Source of the DNA: Ignavibacteria bacterium | Lineage (GTDB): Bacteria; Bacteroidota; Ignavibacteria; Tepidaquicellales; Tepidaquicellaceae | Direction: 5' to 3' | Length of the DNA stretch: 64,000 nucleotides | NCBI GenBank assembly: GCA_041649015.1 | Contig: JBAZNU010000010.1 | Location: forward strand, 1 to 64,000 | Part shown: positions 36,099 through 45,167 of the stretch, in pieces | How positions within the stretch are numbered: the stretch's first letter is position 1 | Layout of the letters: each line of letters starts with the position of its first letter | The notes under the pieces: model-generated | Told to the model about the DNA's origin: nothing | Database searches by the model: none | The model's input: the letters and a program-made list of their open reading frames with translations, nothing else | Translations under genes and position numbers: made by a program

Positions 36099-36412
36099 TG
36101 GTTTTCCCTTCTTATTATTTATAAATTAATTTTTTAATATTCAAAGAAAATAATTAAAATAATATTAATTATCAGTTGAAAAGAGAGATTGGAAGGTAGA
36201 TGATAGTCGCTTGTGCTGAAATAGGTTTACGTTTATTAATAACAAGAACTGAGAAGTTTTATACAAGTAAAGGTGTCTGTCTGCTGCAGGATTGCTATAT
36301 AGTTTCAAGGCGAATATGAAGACGCAAAACAGATTATATAAGTATCACGACTACCTGTAAACTACTGACAACATTCATCATTCATTGAAAACAGTTTTAT
36401 TCGTAAAATGAC
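36099..36412. other. metK upstream region, no riboswitch recognised
   Basis: 314 bases between metK and the end of the Fe-S oxidoreductase gene, both on the - strand. I looked for SAM-riboswitch-like cores in the orientation of metK and did not recognise one. No open frame or tRNA is visible. The metK promoter must lie here. Confidence 0.4.
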
Positions 36413-38422
36413 TTACAGGCTTTCAGCGATTATTTCGGCGACATCTTTTATTTTTACTTCTTCGGTTTTACCTTTTTCCTTAATACCGTCAGTGAGCATC
36501 GTCATACAGAAAGGACAAGCTGATGCAATTGTAGCAGCATTCGTTGCAAGTGCTTCTTCTATTCTTTCGATATTAACCCGTTTTCCTTCAGTTTCTTCCA
36601 TAAACATTCTCCCGCCTCCAGCACCGCAGCAGAATCCTTTATCTTTTGACCGTTTCATCTCAACTATCTCGAGACCCGGAACGTTCATTAAAGAATTGCG
36701 GGGAGCATCGTAAATATTATTATATCTGCCAAGGTAACAGGAATCATGATATGTGTATTTCTCATCTGTTTTATTTTTAGTATTAATTTTACCTTCAGAT
36801 ATCAGTTTATTTATATAGTCCGTATGATGTGTAACTTCAAGGTCAACACCAAACTGCGAGTATTCATTCTTTAACGAATGCAGACAGTGAGGACAAGCGG
36901 TAACAACTTTTTTAATATTATAACGTTTAAATGTTTCGATGTTTTGCTGCATAAATTGCTGAGCAAGGAATTCGTTACCAAGTCTTCGTGCAGTATCACC
37001 GTTGCATTTCTCCTCACTGCCGAGAACACCAAAATTTACTCCAGCACTGTTAAGAATTTTTGCGAATGACTTAGTAACATTTTTATAACGGTTATCAAAA
37101 GCACCTGCACATCCAACCCAGAAAAGTACGTCTAAACTATCAGCTGAACCAATGCTGCTTAGTTTCTTTAGTTTAAGTTCTTTCCCTTCTTTCATTATTT
37201 CCTCCGAGAACTCATCAATCCAATCATTACGCTGTTCAGGGGGGAATGCCCAAGGTGATTCATTATTTTCCAGATTCTTAAAAACTGTATTCAATTCCTG
37301 AGGAAAATCAGATTCCATCATAGTGAGGTTGCGTCTGAGTTCAACAATAGAAGTAACGTGATCAATCATAACAGGACATTCTTCCATGCAAGCAGCGCAC
37401 GTCGTGCAAGCCCACAGTTCTTCTTTAGTAATATAATCGTGAACCAAGGTCTTTTCAAGTTCAGGATTGTTTTCAATTTTATTGACAACCAAAGGACCTT
37501 TCGCCATAGTTCTCTTACGAATTTTTGTAACTATCTTCTTCGGATTCAGTAGTTTGCCGGTAGAATTTGCAGGGCATACTTCTGTACATCTACCGCATTC
37601 AGTGCAAGTGTATCCGTCGAGGAGCTGTTTCCATGTTAAATCTTCAATATCCTTTGCACCGTATTGTTCAAGAGATTCGTCCTCAAAATTAATAGGTTTA
37701 AGAACATTCTTTTTATCAATCCTAAAGTTAGATAAGAATGTATTCGGGACTGACGACAGCACATGGAAATGTTTTGAATAAGGCAGATAGTTCAGGAACA
37801 CAAGTACGATTAAATTATGCATCCACCAGTAAATATCATACAATGTCAAACTACCACTTGAAAACAACCCTGCCAGAAATGTTGAAACAGGTCTGTAACC
37901 ATGAGATTGTCCAAGAAGAATTCTTTCTGCATTTGCCCCGAACATTGTAATCATAATCATAAGAATCATGAGGAGAATAAATACAGCATCGTTACGCGAT
38001 GAGGTCTCCACCTGCAGACGTTTAGGTGTTGCGATGAATCTGCGGAGTAATGAAAAAAGTACGACACAGAAAACGAGAGCCCCAAAGAAATCCTGTGTAA
38101 AAGTAATTACAGAGTAAAACCTGCCGAGAAAACTAAATGAAAAATTCGGGAAGAAACCTTCGATCACAGATTCAAGAATAACGAGTGAAAGAATCAGGAA
38201 TCCCCAATAGATACAAAAATGTAAAAATCCTGCAAGTTTACTCCTAAAGAGTTTTGTCTGCAGAAAAGCAATGTTTAAAGTGTTGATAATTCTTTGCTTA
38301 ATGTTGTTAAGCCGGTATTCCTTTTTGCCAAGACTTAGGTAAGAAATGAAATTTTTTATTGAATACAAGAAAAACACAACAGCAGAAATCAGGATAACTG
38401 CAAACAGAATGCTTTTAATCAT
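36413..38422 (-). CDS. membrane Fe-S oxidoreductase, ETF:menaquinone oxidoreductase-like
   Basis: 669 residues. About five to six membrane helices (about 1-240) resemble the nitrate-reductase gamma-type heme b subunit. Then follow two 4Fe-4S clusters: Cys273, 276, 279, 283 and Cys339, 342, 345, 349. The C-terminal part has two CCG-type domains, the last recognisable as KGFCCGAGGGRMFMEE near residue 600. The architecture matches membrane-bound oxidoreductases proposed to pass electrons from electron transfer flavoprotein to menaquinone. The etfBA pair is only about 4 kb away, which supports that reading. A heterodisulfide-reductase-like function with another donor is the alternative. Confidence 0.8.
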   Translation of the reverse strand: MIKSILFAVILISAVVFFLYSIKNFISYLSLGKKEYRLNNIKQRIINTLNIAFLQTKLFRSKLAGFLHFCIYWGFLILSLVILESVIEGFFPNFSFSFLGRFYSVITFTQDFFGALVFCVVLFSLLRRFIATPKRLQVETSSRNDAVFILLMILMIMITMFGANAERILLGQSHGYRPVSTFLAGLFSSGSLTLYDIYWWMHNLIVLVFLNYLPYSKHFHVLSSVPNTFLSNFRIDKKNVLKPINFEDESLEQYGAKDIEDLTWKQLLDGYTCTECGRCTEVCPANSTGKLLNPKKIVTKIRKRTMAKGPLVVNKIENNPELEKTLVHDYITKEELWACTTCAACMEECPVMIDHVTSIVELRRNLTMMESDFPQELNTVFKNLENNESPWAFPPEQRNDWIDEFSEEIMKEGKELKLKKLSSIGSADSLDVLFWVGCAGAFDNRYKNVTKSFAKILNSAGVNFGVLGSEEKCNGDTARRLGNEFLAQQFMQQNIETFKRYNIKKVVTACPHCLHSLKNEYSQFGVDLEVTHHTDYINKLISEGKINTKNKTDEKYTYHDSCYLGRYNNIYDAPRNSLMNVPGLEIVEMKRSKDKGFCCGAGGGRMFMEETEGKRVNIERIEEALATNAATIASACPFCMTMLTDGIKEKGKTEEVKIKDVAEIIAESL

Positions 38423-38732
38423 TTTTGATAAAATTTTTTGTCAAGTTAGTGAATTGGAAATAAATATGAAAGATAAGAATTTGGGACGGGGGATATGGGT
38501 GTATGTGATAGAGTATAGGGTATAGAGATTAAAAATTTATAGATAAAGAAATTAGAACAGCGATAAGCGGGGTGCAGAGGGCAGGTATAAGGTAAGGGAG
38601 CAGGTATAGGATTAAGGGAGCAGGAGGTGGATAAATATACTTTTATAAATAGGTATCGTAAATATACTAAATGATTCGTGAATTAAAGAATCCGTAAATA
38701 TGAATGTGGTGTATAACCTGAAGAGACAAATA
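38423..38732. other. 310-base intergenic, G-rich on the + strand
   Basis: Contains two copies of AAGGGAGCAGG (about 38594 and 38612) and a run of GGGTATAGAG-like words from about 38510. The composition is unusual next to the AT-rich surroundings and is reminiscent of the purine tract at the window start. No gene seen; a small reverse frame overlapping the next gene is not convincing. Confidence 0.4.
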
Positions 38733-39152
38733 TTATTTTTCGCCGATGATTTGGACTGCAATTCTGCGAGTACGAGGTCGATTATCAAAATCCATGAAAA
38801 CAATTTGCTGCCATGTACCGAGAGTCATTTCAGAATTATAAACAGGTATAGTCAAATCGGTTTTTATCAGAGCTGATCGAAGGTGAGAATGACCATTACC
38901 GTCACCCCATGTATCGTTATGGTTATAAATTCCTGCCGGAGAGATAATTTTATCCATTAGTTTTGGTAAGTCCTTAAGAAGTCCGGGTTCATATTCTAAT
39001 GTAGTCAAACCGGTTGTTGAACCAACGGCAAACAATATGACTATGCCGTTCTTTATTCCTGATTTTTCTAATATTGACGATGTTTCCTCAGTGATATTTT
39101 TGATATCACAGTTACCTTTTGAGGATATAATTATTTCTTCAAAAAATGTCAT
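38733..39152 (-). CDS. YjbQ family (UPF0047) protein
   Basis: The 139-residue protein matches the YjbQ/UPF0047 family. Diagnostic pieces are GSTTGLTTLEYEPGLLKDL, YNHNDTWGDGNGHSHLRSAL with its clustered histidines, and the tail LGTWQQIVFMDFDNRPRTRRIAVQ. Members have been linked to secondary thiamine-phosphate synthase activity, but the physiological role is unsettled. Length is normal. It begins 31 bases after the end of the DUF4905-like gene and may be co-transcribed with it. Confidence 0.9.
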   Translation of the reverse strand: MTFFEEIIISSKGNCDIKNITEETSSILEKSGIKNGIVILFAVGSTTGLTTLEYEPGLLKDLPKLMDKIISPAGIYNHNDTWGDGNGHSHLRSALIKTDLTIPVYNSEMTLGTWQQIVFMDFDNRPRTRRIAVQIIGEK

Positions 39153-39183
39153 GTTAGTTGATAGTTAAAGTAATCTATTATAA

Positions 39184-40041
39184 TTATAATTTTAGAGCAA
39201 CTATATCTTTCTTTTCCCTCAGATAATAAATAAAATCATTTCTGCAGAAAAAATTATCCGGTACATTATAACCTGACTGCTTGTTAAGAATGTCCGAGTA
39301 TATTTTTTTTCCTTTAGATATATCAAAAATGCAAAATATGTTTTGATAGTAATTACGGATAATATCTTTAATATCTGTCCCAGTTTTTTTATAATAATTA
39401 AATATCAAATAGTCATTTTTTATTAGATACTCTGTATCCCCTTCTGAACCGTATATTTCATGATTTATCAGGTTTATAATATTTTTATCAGGTGGAAATT
39501 TTGTTAATGACCTCGGATAATCGTATTGTTCATTGTATAGATCATTATCGGATTTCCTTTTTAAGTTGAGCAGTTCGGGATATTCATTTTCAGAAAAAAC
39601 ACTAATAGTTTTACCGTCAAAGATATTTATTTCAGAACTTTCAGTTTTATCGAAATTCTGTTTAATTCCAAAAAGTTTTTCTTCAGTTGAAAAGAAATAC
39701 TGATAATCTTCATTCTCCCATAATTTCTTACCGGTCAATATATCGAGAGCAATAATGTTTTTATGGTATGGGATCTCGGGTCTTTCAAATCTATTCAGAT
39801 AAAGAATCTTTGATGTCGCACCTTCAACCGATATCCAATAATTTCCTTCTTCGAAGGTAAAATTAGACATGTGTTTCCTGCCATCCTTTATACTTACAGA
39901 GAAAAGATACAACAACTTCTTCTCAAGGTCGCGCGTTTCACCGGCTATAAAGTCATTACCCCCGAAGATAAATTTCCAAAGGTTTCCATTTTGATTGAAC
40001 ACCCATTCAGGTTTCAGTTTATTTTTATCGAATAGTTTCAT
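39184..40041 (-). CDS. DUF4905-like protein, beta-propeller-like repeats
   Basis: A 285-residue cytosolic protein without signal peptide. Repeated motifs such as IIALDILTGKKLWENEDYQ and IFDISKGKKIYSDIL look like blades of a PQQ-type beta-propeller. I recall this kind of protein as DUF4905 in the Bacteroidota/Ignavibacteria group. It overlaps the end of coaX by 17 bases, so it is translationally coupled to it. Function unknown; the coupling to coaX is probably about expression only. Confidence 0.55.
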   Translation of the reverse strand: MKLFDKNKLKPEWVFNQNGNLWKFIFGGNDFIAGETRDLEKKLLYLFSVSIKDGRKHMSNFTFEEGNYWISVEGATSKILYLNRFERPEIPYHKNIIALDILTGKKLWENEDYQYFFSTEEKLFGIKQNFDKTESSEINIFDGKTISVFSENEYPELLNLKRKSDNDLYNEQYDYPRSLTKFPPDKNIINLINHEIYGSEGDTEYLIKNDYLIFNYYKKTGTDIKDIIRNYYQNIFCIFDISKGKKIYSDILNKQSGYNVPDNFFCRNDFIYYLREKKDIVALKL

Positions 40042-40774
40042 TGCATTTCGAATTATATGTTGCTAATATGTTTAAACCTTCGAGAACGAGGTGGAGTTCG
40101 ATTTTATTGACTCCTTTTATTTTATTTCCAAAAATCTCGGAGCCTCCGCCCGTGATTACGACAAATAATCTTTCAAACAATTTTCTGTACTCTTCGATTG
40201 ATTTTTCTATGAAAAAAACTTGCTGTAGAATCAAACCGGAGATTACAGCACTTTTTGTAGTTCTATTAACAAGATTTGTCCTGCTGTTTAATACTACATT
40301 CGGAAGAGTTGTTTTTTTGAGCAACGCTTCGGAAGCAGTTTTTATACCTGCCGAAATCATTCCGCCCCTGTATATTCCGTTAGAAATTATGTTAAAAGTT
40401 GTTGCAGTACCTAAATCTATAACGAGAATGTTTCTATGCTTACGATATTTCGAATATGCTCCGACAGCAGAGCATATTCTATCGCTGCCAAGAGTTTTTG
40501 CATAATCAAATCTTATCGGCAATGATGATTTCGCTATGATAAACCGAACCTTGAAGTCAGAAATAATAGTTTTAATAATTTTATTAAAGTTCTTATTCAG
40601 CGAAGAAACATAAACTTCGTCAAACCGTCCTTTATATCGATTTAATAATACCCTGAAATGTTTTCTAAACATTTCCTTTTCATACGTAAACAATTCCGGT
40701 GAACTCATTTTCCCGTCAGCAGAAAGCGAGCATTTAATTCTTGTGTTGCCTATATCGATAAGAAGATAATTCAT
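40025..40774 (-). CDS. coaX: type III pantothenate kinase
   Basis: The 249-residue enzyme phosphorylates pantothenate, the first step of coenzyme A synthesis. The ASKHA-fold phosphate motifs are visible: LLIDIGNTRIKCS at the N-terminus, VIDLGTATTFNII in the middle and GGMISAGIKTASEAL after it; ITGGGSEIF lies near the end. Type III kinases are insensitive to CoA feedback. It is slightly shorter than average but complete. The terminator hairpin just upstream isolates it from the previous gene. Confidence 0.93.
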   Translation of the reverse strand: MNYLLIDIGNTRIKCSLSADGKMSSPELFTYEKEMFRKHFRVLLNRYKGRFDEVYVSSLNKNFNKIIKTIISDFKVRFIIAKSSLPIRFDYAKTLGSDRICSAVGAYSKYRKHRNILVIDLGTATTFNIISNGIYRGGMISAGIKTASEALLKKTTLPNVVLNSRTNLVNRTTKSAVISGLILQQVFFIEKSIEEYRKLFERLFVVITGGGSEIFGNKIKGVNKIELHLVLEGLNILATYNSKCNETIR

Positions 40775-40787
40775 TTTAAAATAAAAA

Positions 40788-40804
40788 GGGGACTTTTGTC
40801 CCCC
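40788..40804 (-). terminator. terminator after the outer-membrane barrel gene
   Basis: GGGGAC / GTCCCC stem with a TTTT loop (on the + strand), bordered by A5 and A5 runs. On the - strand the hairpin is followed by a T run, 27 bases after the stop of the upstream gene. Confidence 0.85.
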
Positions 40805-40830
40805 GAAAAATAATAATAAATTTAATCAGA

Positions 40831-41388
40831 TTACATATCGAATTTAATACCGCCGGTTAGGAAGTATCCGCTTATATTAGGTTCACTAATTATAATTTTA
40901 TACTTTCCGTCAACGTAGAGCGAAATCGTCGGACCGATACCCGGAAATTCAATACCTCCTCCGAGATCAAGACCAACTTTAGTTAAGTTTTCAGATACAC
41001 CAAGAATTTTCTGAGTTAAAAAATTTACACCTATTCCTCCATCGACGTAAGGTACGAGGGAAGTAGTCTTAAACTTCAGACGCATAAGGCCGGCGACTTC
41101 AAAATTATTCTGATCGCCTGCTTTCCAATAATTAACCTGCGGTAAAAGAGAAAAACTCTCTGTTTTAATTTCGGCAAAAAAGTTAATTGTCAGACCTGTA
41201 CTGCCCTGAACGATAAAAGAAGGTCCAAAACCGCCGCCAAGTGCAATCTTTGATGAAGGGGGTAAAGTGCTAAAAGATTTCGAAATCATGAAATCAGTAC
41301 CTTCAATGTTATTTAATCTGTTCTGTGAATACCCTGTGGAAAATAAAATTAAGATGGTGAGAGATGAGAGAATTAATTTTAGTTTCAT
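40831..41388 (-). CDS. small outer-membrane beta-barrel protein
   Basis: 185 residues with a signal peptide (about 1-21, ending GYSQ). The remainder has alternating hydrophobic strands and glycine-rich turns, for example KIALGGGFGPSFIVQGSTG and GGIGVNFLT. It ends with a strand and terminal Met after GGIKFDM, in keeping with outer-membrane barrels of the OmpW/porin-like type. No ligand can be named. It follows the nuclease gene by 5 bases and is likely its operon partner. Confidence 0.65.
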   Translation of the reverse strand: MKLKLILSSLTILILFSTGYSQNRLNNIEGTDFMISKSFSTLPPSSKIALGGGFGPSFIVQGSTGLTINFFAEIKTESFSLLPQVNYWKAGDQNNFEVAGLMRLKFKTTSLVPYVDGGIGVNFLTQKILGVSENLTKVGLDLGGGIEFPGIGPTISLYVDGKYKIIISEPNISGYFLTGGIKFDM

Positions 41389-41393
41389 TATAA

Positions 41394-42044
41394 TTAGTTT
41401 AAATTAGAAATTTCAATTTTCTTTATCTGATCCCTAAGTTCAGCAGCTCTTTCATAATCTTCGTCATTAACCGCATCCTCAAGGTCATTTTGTAGTTTCT
41501 TTAGTTTTTCCTCTTTAGTTGCTGTTTTATAATTCTTATGGCTGTCATCAGACGTATTCTCCTCAAATTCGGAGATATCGTTTGAATCTAAATCATCAAG
41601 GTCAGGTTCTTCGTTTTGAATGTTTATTTTTGGAACAAACCCAATTTCATCCATGACTTCTTTTGCGACGTAAATCGGTGCATTAAATTTCATAGCAAGT
41701 GCTATAGCGTCCGAAGGTCTTGCGTCGAGCGGGTCGATTTCTTCGGAGTCCAGTATCAATTTAGCAAAAAAAGTAGAATCACGAAGTTCATTTATAACAA
41801 CGCTTTCAATTCTGTATGATAGTACTTCCAGTAAGTTTTTTATAAGTTCATGAGTAAGTGGACGAGGGGGTTTTAGTCCCTCGAGTTCAAATGCAATTGC
41901 CTGAGCCTCAAAATGGCCAATAATTATCGGGATCCGTCTTTCGCCATCAACTTCTTTAAGCAGGAGAGCGTAACCTCCACCGCTTATTGCAGATGAAACC
42001 GGAATACCAGCAAGTTCAACTTTTATTAAATCATTATAATTCAT
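41394..42044 (-). CDS. bifunctional nuclease (DUF151) with C-terminal UVR motif
   Basis: 216 residues. The N-terminal BFN/DUF151 domain (about 1-135) shows GYALLLKEVDGERRIPIIIG, EAQAIAFELEG and LDARPSDAIALAMKFNAPIYV, all typical. After an acidic linker (about 143-168) comes a UVR/coiled-coil motif (about 180-214: LQNDLEDAVNDEDYERAAELRDQI), as in UvrB and UvrC, where it mediates protein contacts. Homologues of the BFN domain have DNase/RNase activity reported in plants. This domain pairing is common in this phylum. A role in repair or stress is inferred. Confidence 0.88.
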   Translation of the reverse strand: MNYNDLIKVELAGIPVSSAISGGGYALLLKEVDGERRIPIIIGHFEAQAIAFELEGLKPPRPLTHELIKNLLEVLSYRIESVVINELRDSTFFAKLILDSEEIDPLDARPSDAIALAMKFNAPIYVAKEVMDEIGFVPKINIQNEEPDLDDLDSNDISEFEENTSDDSHKNYKTATKEEKLKKLQNDLEDAVNDEDYERAAELRDQIKKIEISNLN

Positions 42045-42163
42045 TTATTACATACTTTCTTTAATATTATTACACTCAAAACGTCAAAAATGTTTCATAA
42101 TTCTGTATCAAATTACAGCTAAACGAGATTAATTTAAAGGCACATCGTGAATAGCAAAAATAC

Positions 42164-43168
42164 TCAGTTTTTAAGTTTTTTAATCTCCTCAGTCAATGCA
42201 GGCAGAACTTCGAAAACATCACCGATTATACCGTAATCTGCAACCTGAAAGATTGGAGCGTCTTTATCTTTATTAATAGCAACAATGAATTTTGATGATG
42301 ACATACCTGCAAGGTGCTGGATAGCGCCGCTTATACCACAAGCAATGTACAGACTCGGGGAGACGGTCTTACCAGTCTGTCCGACCTGATCGCCGTGAGG
42401 TCTCCATCCTGCGTCAACAACAGCGCGTGAGGCACCTGTAGCTGCACCGAGCACTAATGCAAGGTCCTCAATAAGATTGAAATTCTCGGGACCTCTAAGT
42501 CCTCTTCCTCCTGAGACAATTATGTCTGCTTCAGCTACATCGAGCTTGCCTGAGGCTATTGAGACATCTGATACGTACGCCCCAAAATCACCAGCAGTGA
42601 TACCAAGTGAATCGGAAGAAATTTTTTCAATTGCAGTATCATTACTATTTTCAACAGCTTTAAATACGTTCGGCCTAATAGTAGCGACAATTTTTTCTGT
42701 TTCGGATTTCACAAAAGTATAGCATTTACCGGCATACGCGGGTCTTTTAAATGAGACAGAACTTTCATCGAAAGCAAACTCAGTGCAATCAGTTATAATT
42801 GCAGAGTCAGTTTTAGCAGCAACGGAAGGTGCGATTTCCTTTCCGAAAGAAGTGGCGGATAATAAGATAATATCATAATCGTTGTTTTTTGCAAAACTAC
42901 TGATTGCAGCTGCGAAAGAGCCATGAGAATACTTTATGTCAGAAATCCCGCTTTTGGAGTTCAGGTCATCTAATCCAATTTGATAAACTTTTGAAACACC
43001 ATATTTACCGAGAGTTTTCAGCTGTTCGTCTGATGCATTATTAATCGTTATAACTGAAAATTCTTTGCCGAGTTTATCGGAAAGCATTTTCCCAGCGGAT
43101 ACTGCTTCAATAGCATTTGATTTAAAACTATTATCTTTTGTTTCTGCGAATACTAATATTTTACTCAT
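42164..43168 (-). CDS. etfA: electron transfer flavoprotein alpha subunit
   Basis: 334 residues. The C-terminal FAD-binding domain is diagnostic: VSGGRGLRGPENF, GAATGASRAVVDAGW, GQTGKTVSPSLYIACGISGAIQHLAGM and INKDKDAPIF. It binds FAD and carries electrons between dehydrogenases and a quinone-linked acceptor. It follows etfB by 22 bases. The membrane Fe-S protein at 36413 is the likely acceptor. Sequence alone does not show whether this pair bifurcates electrons. Confidence 0.96.
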   Translation of the reverse strand: MSKILVFAETKDNSFKSNAIEAVSAGKMLSDKLGKEFSVITINNASDEQLKTLGKYGVSKVYQIGLDDLNSKSGISDIKYSHGSFAAAISSFAKNNDYDIILLSATSFGKEIAPSVAAKTDSAIITDCTEFAFDESSVSFKRPAYAGKCYTFVKSETEKIVATIRPNVFKAVENSNDTAIEKISSDSLGITAGDFGAYVSDVSIASGKLDVAEADIIVSGGRGLRGPENFNLIEDLALVLGAATGASRAVVDAGWRPHGDQVGQTGKTVSPSLYIACGISGAIQHLAGMSSSKFIVAINKDKDAPIFQVADYGIIGDVFEVLPALTEEIKKLKN

Positions 43169-43190
43169 AATAGAATTATATTTTAAAGGT

Positions 43191-43940
43191 TTAAATTACT
43201 TTAGCTTCTTCACGTAAAAGTCTGACGAGTTCGGGGACGTTTGCAACGCCGTCTGTAAATATTTTTCCACTGCCTTTTGCGTCCGGAAGTTTCATATCTG
43301 TTACTACTGATTTGGATGGTTCATCAACCGGGGATCTTTCTTCAATAGGTTTAGACTTTGAAGCCATAATACTTTTAAGGTTTGGATATCGAGGATTATT
43401 AATACCCTTTTGAGTTCCAATAACGACAGGCAATTTAGATTTCAGGATTTCCTTACCGCCTTCAATTTCACGTTCAACTACGACATCCTGACCATTAATT
43501 TCAAGTTTAGTTACTACGTTGACTGAGGGCAGATTTAAGAATTCAGCAGTCATTTTGGGGACAAGAAGTCCGTCAAAATCGATAGACTGTTTGCCAAAAA
43601 GAACGATATCAGGATTAATTTCCTTTAAAACCATAGCAAGATTCTTAGATACTGTGAATGAATCAAAATCATTGACGGCAGATTTTATCAGAATACCCTT
43701 ATCAGCACCCATTTGAAAAGCTTTCTTTATACCTTCTTTTGCTCTATCAGTACCAAAAGAAACGGCAATAACTTCTCCTCCATTTTTCTCTTTAAGCTGA
43801 ACTGCTTCTTCAACGGCGAATTCATCGTAAGGATTAATGATAAACGTAACACCTGATTCATCGATTGATTTAGAGTTTCCACCGACCTTAATTTTAGTAG
43901 TACTATCGGGTACGGTTGAAACACAAACTACAATTTTCAT
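43191..43940 (-). CDS. etfB: electron transfer flavoprotein beta subunit
   Basis: This 249-residue subunit pairs with EtfA. Family features are the start MKIVVCVSTVPDSTTKIKV, NPYDEFAVEEAVQLKEK, VLFGKQSIDFDGLLVPKMTAEFL and the IKGINNPRYPNLKSIM-like loop (here GINNPRYPNLKSIMASK). It contributes the AMP or second flavin site. It is the first gene of the etfBA pair. No beta-oxidation genes lie in the window. Confidence 0.96.
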   Translation of the reverse strand: MKIVVCVSTVPDSTTKIKVGGNSKSIDESGVTFIINPYDEFAVEEAVQLKEKNGGEVIAVSFGTDRAKEGIKKAFQMGADKGILIKSAVNDFDSFTVSKNLAMVLKEINPDIVLFGKQSIDFDGLLVPKMTAEFLNLPSVNVVTKLEINGQDVVVEREIEGGKEILKSKLPVVIGTQKGINNPRYPNLKSIMASKSKPIEERSPVDEPSKSVVTDMKLPDAKGSGKIFTDGVANVPELVRLLREEAKVI

Positions 43941-44113
43941 AATTCCAGATTAAATTTATAAAATTACTATTTTAACATTAATTTATATTTTAAAATTCAA
44001 TAAAGACATTGAAAAAGATTAAAGAGTATGAGTAAATGTGACTTTAAGCTGCAAGATTAGATGGTGAAAGATACATTGAAAATAATGTAAAATCTGAGTA
44101 TATTAAAAAATAT

Positions 44114-44186
<73 letters not shown>

Positions 44187-44195
44187 CAAAGATAT

Positions 44196-44230
44196 GTCCG
44201 AAATGCTGATAGTGTTTCGGACTTTTTTAT
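44196..44230 (+). terminator. terminator after tRNA-fMet
   Basis: GTCCGAAA (44196-44203) pairs with TTTCGGAC (44215-44222), an 8-bp stem followed directly by TTTTTTAT. It begins 10 bases after the tRNA. Confidence 0.9.
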
Positions 44231-44269
44231 TTATGATGATTATTTAAAAAGATTTATTTAAATTACCGT

Positions 44270-45076
44270 ATGAAGAAATATTATTACATATTTATTCCTG
44301 CTGCTGTTCTCATAATTACGATTTTGTTTTTAGTAACAGACAAGTCCGTACCACAAGAAAGGAGTGATAAAAAGATATTCACGGTAATACTTGATGCGGG
44401 GCACGGCGGCAAGGACCCGGGTACAATTGGAACGACAGGTGTTTATGAAAGAAATATAGTTTTACCAATAACACAGAAGATAAGGGATTATTTAAGCAAG
44501 GAATACACAGATATAAAAGTTATTATGACGAGAGACAGCGATGAATTTATAGAACTTAAGACAAGAGGAACCATATCAAACAGTGAAGGGGGCAATCTTT
44601 TCGTAAGCATACATTGCAACGCAAAAAAGATTGAAGAAAATGATAAAAGCGGTTTCGAAATATACGTTCTCGATTTAGCTCGTGTTGATGAAGCAAAGAA
44701 TATTACTTATGATGAAAACATGTTCATCGCAAAATCCGAAAAACCAGATTCAGCATTCATTGAGCAGAGAAAAATACTTGCATCTATTTTTCAGCAAACA
44801 TACCAGAGGTACAGCAACAGATTTGCAAGTATTATAGAAACTGAAATGATAAAAGGATGCAAACTGCCGAGCAGAGGAGTTTTTCAGGCAGGATTTTGGG
44901 TGCTGTTGAGTGCTTCAATGCCCTCTGTACTCGTTGAGTGCGGCTACCTTTCTAACAAGTCTGATGAAGAATACCTTAAATCAGATAAAGGTCAAACCGA
45001 AATTGCAAAGTCAGTTTTTAAGGCAATCAGATACTTCAAAATGGATTATGACTTTGAAAACTCATTAATGAATTAA
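44270..45076 (+). CDS. N-acetylmuramoyl-L-alanine amidase
   Basis: 268 residues with an N-terminal membrane anchor or signal (about 4-22) and an Amidase_3 domain. Zinc ligands are visible at His45 (DAGHGG), Glu60 (VYERNIV) and the His of FVSIHCNA, and the catalytic Glu is in VLVECGYLSN near the end. It cuts the amide bond between MurNAc and the peptide of peptidoglycan in the periplasm. It is transcribed alone between the tRNA and a bidirectional terminator. No LysM or SH3 targeting domain is present. Confidence 0.93.
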   Translation: MKKYYYIFIPAAVLIITILFLVTDKSVPQERSDKKIFTVILDAGHGGKDPGTIGTTGVYERNIVLPITQKIRDYLSKEYTDIKVIMTRDSDEFIELKTRGTISNSEGGNLFVSIHCNAKKIEENDKSGFEIYVLDLARVDEAKNITYDENMFIAKSEKPDSAFIEQRKILASIFQQTYQRYSNRFASIIETEMIKGCKLPSRGVFQAGFWVLLSASMPSVLVECGYLSNKSDEEYLKSDKGQTEIAKSVFKAIRYFKMDYDFENSLMN

Positions 45077-45123
45077 ACAAATATAATAATTTATTAATAG
45101 CTTATTAAAGCAGTAGAATAAAA

Positions 45124-45148
45124 AAAGCCGGAAAAACCATCCGGCTTT
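45124..45148. terminator. bidirectional terminator
   Basis: A 9-bp stem (AAAGCCGGA / TCCGGCTTT) with a short loop lies between the convergent ends of the amidase and the T9SS protein genes. A-rich sequence on the left and T-rich on the right fit termination from both sides. Confidence 0.9.
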
Positions 45149-45167
45149 GATTTAATTTTACACAAAT

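Noticed and set aside
36099..36412. SAM riboswitch upstream of metK
   Set aside because: I could not find the conserved core of any SAM riboswitch class in the metK orientation.
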